Assembly: GCA_017462485.1 (NCBI GenBank)
Contig: JAFTRA010000012.1
Location: forward strand, 1-38,015
From: Clostridia bacterium
GTDB taxonomy: Bacteria; Bacillota; Clostridia; Oscillospirales; CAG-272
Length of the DNA: 38,015 nt
Direction of reading: 5' to 3'
A program made the position numbers and the translations under genes. Shown here piece after piece: positions 28,520 through 34,900 of the stretch. How positions within the stretch are numbered: position 1 is the first letter of the stretch; the number at the start of each line of letters is the position of its first letter. The notes below the pieces were generated by a model, which saw nothing but the letters and a program-made list of their open reading frames with translations, was not told where the DNA came from and searched no databases.

Positions 28520-28939
28520 ATGAGCAAGAAATTCAACAAGAAGTTCCTCAAACTCTATGTGGAACTTGACAGCAACTGCTGCGATAAGCTTGGTGTTAAA
28601 GCAGGAGGCGTTACCGAGTACATAAACCGTCTCGAGAGCGCAAAGTTCGCTCCCAAGCGTGACGAAGTACTTGATCATCTTAACAAGTACAGAAATGCCA
28701 GAAATGTTTTGGCTCACGACGCAAAGGCTATCAAGAAGAGCAAGTTGATCACTAAGTATGACCTTAAGTGGATCAAGAAGTTCAACAAGACCTTGAAGCG
28801 CAAGAAGGACCCCATTTCTGCATACCTTCGCAAGGCTCGCAAGTATGCTCGCGGCAAGAAGTTCAAGAAGGCTTTCCTTGTACTCCTTGTACTTGCTGCT
28901 ATAGCTGCTGCTGCAGTATTCGGTCTCGGATTGGTTTAA
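28520..28939 (+). CDS. Small basic membrane-anchored protein with HEPN-like motif
   Basis: A 139-residue, Lys/Arg-rich, mostly helical protein. In the middle, KYRNARNVLAHD contains R61-x4-H66, the pattern of HEPN-type ribonucleases, in a context (YRNxRNxLAH) much like HEPN proteins of toxin systems. The C-terminal ~20 residues (FLVLLVLAAIAAAAVFGLGL) form one membrane helix preceded by a strongly basic stretch, so the body would face the cytoplasm. AAAGGTGGG precedes the ATG; it has its own promoter and terminator. The family is not recognised, and nuclease activity is only a motif-based suggestion. Confidence 0.75.
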   Translation: MSKKFNKKFLKLYVELDSNCCDKLGVKAGGVTEYINRLESAKFAPKRDEVLDHLNKYRNARNVLAHDAKAIKKSKLITKYDLKWIKKFNKTLKRKKDPISAYLRKARKYARGKKFKKAFLVLLVLAAIAAAAVFGLGLV

Positions 28940-28959
28940 TTAGTCAATAATTCCTATTC

Positions 28960-28991
28960 ACGGCTGTCCAAAACGGATGGCCGTCGATTTT
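28960..28991 (+). terminator. Terminator of HEPN-like gene
   Basis: ACGGCTGTCC 28960-28969 pairs with GGATGGCCGT 28975-28984 (two wobble pairs), AAAAC loop, then CG and a T7 run. Confidence 0.85.
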
Positions 28992-29108
28992 TTTCAGAGT
29001 CTTTAAATGATAAGGGGCTGTGTCATTAAGAATTCAGATGTACCAAGGGTTTTTACTCATAGGGACAAAAAGTGAATACTGGGTAAAGACCGATACGGAA
29101 AAGGCAGG

Positions 29109-29158
29109 AAAAGAACATAGGCCTTGTGAATCGAAATTCACAAGGCCTATGTTCTTTT
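29109..29158. repeat. Perfect 23-bp hairpin with CGAA loop
   Basis: The arms at 29109-29131 and 29136-29158 are perfectly complementary over 23 bp with loop CGAA. The core is CATAGGCCTTGTG. It lies between two genes' terminators, at the point where base composition changes. It may be a terminator, a repeat-family copy or an island boundary. Confidence 0.8.
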
Positions 29159-29177
29159 ATACGTTACCTAAAATATC

Positions 29178-29214
29178 AAAAACGGTAAACAGATAGAACT
29201 CTATTTTCCGTTTT
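29178..29214 (-). terminator. Terminator of the RelA/SpoT cassette
   Basis: AAAACGG 29179-29185 pairs with CCGTTTT 29208-29214, with an inner ATAG/CTAT pair. Read on the minus strand it is followed by TTTTTGATATTTT, immediately after the last cassette gene. Confidence 0.6.
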
Positions 29215-29216
29215 GA

Positions 29217-29765
29217 TTATTCTGAATAATCAAATGACTTTTGAAATGCTTTTCCCGCCATATAAGCTTCAAGCATTGTCTCTATCATCTGTGGGGTCAC
29301 AAGCCGATACCGCAAGAAATACTCCAAATTCTTAACAAATTCAAAATAGGCTTGTCGCTCCTCCTCTAAAATGATTACTTTGTCATTTTCTCCTCTCGTA
29401 AACTGGATTAGATAGGAAGCAACAAATTTTTCGTTTACAAATGCTAAATTCACATCATTAACATCGTCTTGTATTATTTGTAAAGGCTTTCTTCTCAAGA
29501 TCCAGTACGCAGTATAAGCATGAATTTTTATATAATTGATAGCTTCTATATGATGAAAATTTTTCAGTCTATATATGTCAGCAAAATAATCTATTACCAC
29601 TTGATTTAACACACTATTTGCAATAGTTACTTTGTCTTCATATTTATGCCTTTTTATGAATGATTCTAAATATTCATATAAATTTGCATATCGATCTTCG
29701 ATCTTTTCTTCACCGAATGAGTTAAGGATTTCGCTATAATCAAAACTTTTTCTATTAGTCTCCAT
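29217..29765 (-). CDS. Cassette protein C of unknown function (182 aa)
   Basis: A 182-residue soluble, mostly helical protein with no signal or membrane segment and no recognised family. Segments such as SVLNQVVIDYFADIYRLKNFHHIEA and YTAYWILRRKPL (each amphipathic and aromatic-rich) suggest a helical bundle. Both ends carry the heptapeptide KSFDYSE. The gene overlaps the 69-residue gene; of two adjacent ATGs the second (29765) has the better distance (6 bp) from AGGA, so translation is probably coupled. Placed last in the RelA/SpoT cassette, it is a candidate antitoxin, partner or effector; that role is inferred from position only. Confidence 0.75.
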   Translation of the reverse strand: METNRKSFDYSEILNSFGEEKIEDRYANLYEYLESFIKRHKYEDKVTIANSVLNQVVIDYFADIYRLKNFHHIEAINYIKIHAYTAYWILRRKPLQIIQDDVNDVNLAFVNEKFVASYLIQFTRGENDKVIILEEERQAYFEFVKNLEYFLRYRLVTPQMIETMLEAYMAGKAFQKSFDYSE

Positions 29766-29964
29766 CATATGTCCTCACTTCAGTATTCTTTAAATCATCA
29801 TATGCAAATGATTGTAAAAATTTCTTATAATTTCTTAAATCTTTTGCTTCTTGACAATTAGAATAACTTAATGCTGTATTAGGCAATATTGATTTTCTTA
29901 TTTGTCCATTTCGCAACAACTCAACAAATTTTGTTGCTGCGTTTCTACTATTTTGTTCTTTCAT
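29755..29964 (-). CDS. Cassette protein B, small, unknown (69 aa)
   Basis: A 69-residue protein without recognised domain. It begins with an amphipathic helix (SRNAATKFVELLRNGQIRKS) and has a second charged helix. ATG at 29964 was chosen since AGGAG lies 6 bp before it; a TTG upstream would fall before this site. It lies 21 bp after the RelA/SpoT-domain gene and overlaps the next gene by 11 bp. Small size and tight coupling to a toxin-like enzyme make it a candidate antitoxin. Confidence 0.75.
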   Translation of the reverse strand: MKEQNSRNAATKFVELLRNGQIRKSILPNTALSYSNCQEAKDLRNYKKFLQSFAYDDLKNTEVRTYDGD

Positions 29965-29985
29965 TATATCTCCTAACAATTATGT

Positions 29986-30975
29986 TTAAATTAATGAATC
30001 AATATTGCCATCAAAATCAATTTCGCTTTTTTCCAACAGCTTGATTCGATCTCTTACTTCATTTTGAGGGTACTTATCCGTGGAGGATGTAGTATTATTT
30101 TTATTCAGCTTTCCTTCAGTTTTATTACTGAAAAGCACTCCGCTATTTGTGGCTTTTTCATAAATAAGATTTGTTATCATTTCAGCCGCTATAGTTTGTT
30201 GAGATAGACACTGAGACAAATATTCTAGCTCTTTCTTTTTTGAAGAATTTTTGCACTTATATACTACATCATGGGTGCATTCGCTCCAAGCCTCATCTAA
30301 AATTGTTCGAACTTGAATTTCGATATATTTTCCATCAACATTAATTAGATAATGGATGCTATTATATCCCTCGTCAGACTCTTTAAATTCAAAGATATCC
30401 CGTCCTAATTGTTCGTAGAAAAACAAATCTTTTTGATTTCTATAATAAACTTTAGGCTTTTCGGCAATAAAAGATTTTCCTTCATTTTGTCTGTAATCGC
30501 TAACAAAGTTTTTAAGATAATACTCATCACCTTTATAAAATTTGTTCCAAATCCAATTATGAACAGTTTGCCATTGTTCACGATACCTAATTAAAATTCG
30601 GATACCGCTTACATCTGTTATTATCTTATAGTAGTTTGACGAATCTAAATCTCTATATTTTTCTATTTCATAGTCATCCATTTTATCTTCCGATAAAAAG
30701 GCTTTCTTGGATATGATTTTAACCAATAAACTATTTGTAGTTTTTACCCTAAATCTTGCTGAATGAATTCCTTCTAACTCTTTGGCATCAAGGATTTCCA
30801 GTAAGGTTCTCTTTACAATCGCATCACAATTTTTAGAATATTCAGTATAATGTTCTTCTATTTTAGTTATTGTTTCCCACAATTTTGGATCTATCTTCTT
30901 AGCAAGTGAATATTTTGAAGATATCTTATTTTCTTTAACGAATCTTTCTTCTGCCGTTAATACTTTCTTCGTCAT
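29986..30975 (-). CDS. RelA/SpoT-domain nucleotidyltransferase, candidate toxSAS toxin
   Basis: A 329-residue protein with a (p)ppGpp-synthetase-type domain at about 75-245. Visible elements: FRVKTTNSLLVKI (ATP-side basic residues), YYKIITDVSGIRILIRY with metal Asp121, the substrate G-loop EGYNSIHYL (Tyr204, His208), and YIEIQVRTILDEAWSECTHD (Glu219, Trp230, His235), followed by VYK. No hydrolase domain, TGS or ACT domain is present, so it is a small alarmone synthetase of unusual length with extra N- and C-terminal helices. ATG at 30975 follows GGGGA. In toxSAS systems such enzymes modify tRNA or make toxic nucleotides and are neutralised by neighbouring genes. Toxicity is inferred; a housekeeping alarmone synthetase is the alternative. 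Confidence 0.85.
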   Translation of the reverse strand: MTKKVLTAEERFVKENKISSKYSLAKKIDPKLWETITKIEEHYTEYSKNCDAIVKRTLLEILDAKELEGIHSARFRVKTTNSLLVKIISKKAFLSEDKMDDYEIEKYRDLDSSNYYKIITDVSGIRILIRYREQWQTVHNWIWNKFYKGDEYYLKNFVSDYRQNEGKSFIAEKPKVYYRNQKDLFFYEQLGRDIFEFKESDEGYNSIHYLINVDGKYIEIQVRTILDEAWSECTHDVVYKCKNSSKKKELEYLSQCLSQQTIAAEMITNLIYEKATNSGVLFSNKTEGKLNKNNTTSSTDKYPQNEVRDRIKLLEKSEIDFDGNIDSLI

Positions 30976-31006
30976 GTTGTCCCCAAACGAAATAGTTATT
31001 TTGAAT

Positions 31007-31036
31007 ATATGATTAATTCACACATGTTAATTATAT
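31007..31036. promoter_or_regulatory. Imperfect dyad over the cassette promoter
   Basis: ATATGATTAA 31007-31016 and TTAATTATAT 31027-31036 are complementary except at one position, with a 10-bp spacer. The dyad covers the -10 box and start of the proximal cassette promoter, as expected of a self-repressing operator. Confidence 0.5.
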
Positions 31037-31057
31037 CACAAATAAAAAATATTTCAA
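31030..31057 (-). promoter_or_regulatory. Proximal promoter of RelA/SpoT cassette
   Basis: On the minus strand, TTGAAA (31057-31052), 16 bp, TATAAT (31035-31030) with a TGA extended -10. Confidence 0.7.
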
Positions 31058-31122
31058 CAATAGTATATAAAAAACCGAAAAAAATGTATTTCATATGAAC
31101 TTTATTGAAAAAATTATTTATT

Positions 31123-31151
31123 ATTATACCATACTTCAAGTAAGAAGTCAA
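31123..31151 (-). promoter_or_regulatory. Distal promoter of RelA/SpoT cassette
   Basis: On the minus strand, TTGACT (31151-31146), 17 bp, TATAAT (31128-31123) with a TGG extended -10. Two good promoters in tandem suggest layered control. A perfect ATTATCT 31185-31191 / AGATAAT 31196-31202 dyad lies just upstream. Confidence 0.75.
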
Positions 31152-31277
31152 TGAAAATCTACAATAAAGTTATAAAGTTATAAAATTATCTTCACAGATA
31201 ATGCGAGTTAACAGTTTGTTTACTGGACTTTTTTCTCTTTCTGTGGTATGTTGTTGTGCTAACAGGAGGTGCAACAC

Positions 31278-31544
31278 ATGAACAACCCGATAAAAGAAGT
31301 ATGGCACGGAAATATAATACCGCAAGAGGACAGCCGAACAAACTCCAAGGAGATGAAGGAACTGCTCGGTTACATGGCAAGGCATCACGAGGATCTCGAA
31401 AAGAGCTTCACGGACGAGCAGAAGGAAACATTCGAAAAGTTCCACGATTGTTGGAGCGAGTATATGAGTCTCGCTGAAGCAGCCATTTTCGCGTATGCCT
31501 TCAAGTTGGGAATGCAGATAGCAATAGAAACCTTGGTTGAATAA
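31278..31544 (+). CDS. DUF6809 family protein
   Basis: An 88-residue acidic helical protein. The opening NNPIKEVWHGNIIPQED and the C-terminal AEAAIFAYAFKLGMQIAIETL match the small DUF6809 family, common in Clostridia and often in mobile or variable regions; function unknown. ATG at 31278 was chosen because AGGAGG lies 8 bp upstream; an earlier GTG is within that spacing. It is divergent from the RelA/SpoT cassette and is a single-gene unit. Confidence 0.82.
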   Translation: MNNPIKEVWHGNIIPQEDSRTNSKEMKELLGYMARHHEDLEKSFTDEQKETFEKFHDCWSEYMSLAEAAIFAYAFKLGMQIAIETLVE

Positions 31545-31551
31545 GAGAACT

Positions 31552-31587
31552 AAATCCATCAGGCACAAAGCTAATGATGGATTTTTT
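31552..31587 (+). terminator. Terminator of DUF6809 gene
   Basis: A perfect 10-bp stem AAATCCATCA 31552-31561 / TGATGGATTT 31575-31584 running into a T-tract. Confidence 0.85.
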
Positions 31588-31637
31588 CTTTCAGCCGTAA
31601 TTGTGTAGATTTATTTGAGTATGAATTGTAAAATGTC

Positions 31638-31666
31638 TTGATTTATTCATAAAAATGTGATATACT
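31638..31666 (+). promoter_or_regulatory. Promoter of the giant lipoprotein leader
   Basis: TTGATT (31638-31643), 17 bp, TATACT (31661-31666) with a TGA extended -10. The expected transcription start falls at about 31672, exactly where the leader's 17-bp inverted repeat begins. Confidence 0.7.
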
Positions 31667-31671
31667 AATAA

Positions 31672-31903
31672 CGCTCAACAAAACTAAATATCTAAAATTA
31701 GTGGTATTTTTTTTTATGGGAATACTATACCCTTTTTTAGCCATAACTATTTTTGGAATTTGGTAAAAATGCAAACTCCACTAAATAGTTATGGTATCAA
31801 ATACCCTAATTTTATTTTAGTTTTGTTGAGCGACAATCGGAGTTTGCGTTTTTCGGTGCGTAGCTTCGGTTACGCACCTTTTTATATCTTTTGGAGGCCT
31901 TCT
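31672..31903 (+). promoter_or_regulatory. Folded ~230-nt leader, candidate cis-regulatory RNA
   Basis: CGCTCAACAAAACTAAA 31672-31688 is perfectly complementary to 31816-31832. Inside it, CCATAACTATTT 31741-31752 pairs with 31783-31794, and GGTAT 31793-31797 with ATACC 31801-31805. GCAAACTCC 31771-31779 pairs with GGAGTTTGC 31839-31847, crossing the outer helix, so it is either a pseudoknot or an alternative fold. A terminator hairpin follows directly before the ribosome site. No known riboswitch class was recognised. Confidence 0.55.
31855..31884 (+). terminator. Intrinsic terminator within the leader
   Basis: GGTGCGTA 31855-31862 pairs with TACGCACC 31871-31878; two more pairs close a stable TTCG loop, and TTTTT follows. 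It lies only ~20 bp before the start codon of the giant lipoprotein, so it may act as an attenuator. Confidence 0.7.
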
Positions 31904-34900
31904 ATGAAAAAAACAAAACTATCTACTATTCTTCTGTCGGTGCTGGCATTGTTTTGTAGCATCTTTGTTCTTGCGTCTTGCGATGGGGATGATCACACCC
32001 ATAACTACTCTAACGAGTGGTCTAAAGATGCAACTTACCATTGGCAAGCATGTTCAGGATGTGAAGAAACTCGCAACAAAGCAGAACACGATTGGAATTC
32101 TGGTATAGTAACGCAACAGCCAACGGAAACAAGTGAAGGCTCGAGAGCCTTTACATGTAACACTTGCGGTCACACAAAGGTTGAAAGTATTCCTGTGCTT
32201 GATACTCATGAGCATACCTTCTCCGAAACGTGGTCATTTAATGAAACTCATCATTGGTATTCAGCAACCTGTGAACATATAACCGAAAAAAAGGATTATG
32301 CTGAACACAACTGGAATAGCGGGGTTATTACTACAGAACCCACAACAACAAGTAAAGGCATAAAGACCTTTACCTGCGAATCCTGCAATAAAACCAAAAC
32401 AGAAGATATTCCTAAACTTGAGGAAATACATTCGCATGTATATAACCAACAGAACATCGATGTACAGTATATAGAAAGTGAAGCAACATGTACGGAAAAA
32501 GCTGTGTATTTCTATTCGTGTTTGTGTGGTCTTAAAGGAACAGAAACATTTGAATATGGCGAAAGTAAAGGACACAATTACGATATTGACAACATTGCTT
32601 GGTCGTGGAGTAACTATGACTCTGCAATAGCAACCGTAAGTTGTATTGATAACGAAAACCACACAAGAAATATTACAGCATCTATCACAGAAAAGACAAC
32701 AAAGGACGCTAATTGTGGTGAGGCAGGCGAAAAAATTTATACCGCATCAATTAAAATAGACGGCGAAACGTATACAAACGAAAAGAAAGAAATATTGCCT
32801 GCATTGGAACACGACTTCGATATCAGTACTCTTGCTTGGCAATGGAATGGTTTTAGTGCGGCATCCGTTGTTTTAATATGTCAAAACGATCATAACCATC
32901 AGCAGAGTTTCAATGCAACGATAACGAGCAAGATTGAAGATGAGCCGAGCTGTACTGTGGGCGGTCTTAAACGCTATACTGCAACCGTCGAGATTGATAA
33001 TGCGCAATATAGTGACGAGAAAACCGAAACGCTACCTGCAAACGGGCATACCTATAATGCGGATGGCATTGAGTGGATATGGACAGGTTACGAAACAGCA
33101 GCCGCAATTGCTACTTGTGCCGAAGATTGTGGTCATAGCGAAAATTTAACCGCCGTGATTACCTCGGAGGTTACTACTCCCGTTTTATGTACCGTCAACG
33201 GCGAAAAAACTTATACAGCAACAATTGAACTTGATGGAAATACATACACCAACCAAACAACCGAAGAACTTGTAGCTCCTGGACATGATTGGAACGAGGG
33301 TGAAACCACTAAAGAGCCGTCCGAGGAAGAAGATGGCGTTATAGCTTATTCATGTTCAGGTTGTACTGAAACCTATACGGAGGTTATACGTTCTGCCGGA
33401 AAAAACAATTGGAATACAGCTTTTGAAAATGCTGAAAGCATGACTAATGTTACAGTAATTGGTGGCGCAACCTTTACTTATGGTGACGAAAGTTCAACAG
33501 GAGAATCCAAATGGTATCTTGACGGATACAAAATGTATATTTACTCCAAAGAAATTGATGCGAACAATGCGGAAAATTACTATGAATTTAGTGAGTATTA
33601 TGAGCAGATCGATGGAGTGAATTACTGCTACTATGAAGATAATGGAGAATGGTTGAAGGAAATATATGAGTGGGATGTTGATTATTCTGTAGAATTCCTC
33701 TGCTCAACTGAATTTTTAACTCAATTGAAAAATTCTTTTGATAGATTCAACTATGATAAGGCTACTCACACGTATAGCGCACCCAATTTTGAAATCGTTT
33801 TAAGTTCCACCTACTCAAACATATCCTTGGTTATTGTTGATGGTGTTCTTACGCAGTTCATTTATACAATGACGGATGAAGATATGGTTGGAACAGTGAC
33901 CATGACATTCCAAAATTATGGTACAACCGCTGTTACACTTCCACATATTCATGATTGGGATGATGGTACGATCACTACAGAGCCTACCGAAACAGAAAGT
34001 GGAATCAAGACATATTCATGCTCGGGTTGTTCGGAAACAAAAACAGAAATCGTTTATGCTCAAAGCCAAAGCAGTTGGAACTCCGCATTTGAAAAAGCAA
34101 AAACCACAACAAATGTCACAGTAAATATCAATACTGTAATTGAAAATGGCGATGAAACTATAGAAGCTTATGCGTTTTATCTGCTTGACAACTATAAACT
34201 TTATATGTTCAGCAGAATACCTGCAAGCGGCGGTGGATATTACGTAGACGAATATTATTATGCAAAAATAGACGGCATCAATTACGAGTTTGAAGAAGAA
34301 TATTCAAACGGTGCTTGGGTTTGGGTAAAGACAGAGTATTCCTACGATGATATTCCTTATGTTTTGGGAGATCTTGTATTGCCTTCTACTCTCTGGACAG
34401 AATTAAAGAATTCTTACGCAGAGTTTGAATATGATATAAATACCAATACATACTCGTCCACTACTAAAACGATGGATCTTTACGGAATGACAATTTCCAA
34501 CATCTCGGTAATTATTGAGAATGGCACACTTGTTGGCTTTAATTATACAATGACTTACGAGGATGGTCGTGTTCAAAAGCAAGAAGCGACATACACAGAA
34601 TATGGAACTACTGTAGTTGAACTGCCCGAAGCTGTACCTGCTTGTACGCATTCATTCACGGTACTTGATCCTTCAAATCTTTGTCTCTGTTGTGAATTCT
34701 GCGATGAATATTTAAGAGTAAGTGAAGTCGAGTCGGTATATATCGGCGACACAATTAGATTCATAGGCGATGTAGTTACCAAAGAAGATATCTCTATCAC
34801 GCTTTATTATGAGAATGGTACTGTATTGAACTGTACGAACTTCACTCTAAATGACACGACTCTTCAATATAGAACCAACTCTGTGCAAATTATTTGTGGA

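Noticed and set aside
29217-30975. Housekeeping bifunctional Rel (stringent response) locus
   Set aside because: The protein lacks the HD hydrolase, TGS and ACT domains and the usual apt or dtd neighbours.
31199-31268. Promoter of the DUF6809 gene
   Set aside because: Only a weak extended -10 (TGG-TATGTT) with a poor -35 is seen, so it is not listed as a feature.
31672-31832. Miniature inverted-repeat transposon instead of leader RNA
   Set aside because: The 17-bp ends look like terminal repeats, but no target-site duplication is visible (TAA left, ACA right), and a promoter starts exactly at the first base. The leader interpretation is preferred, though not proved.
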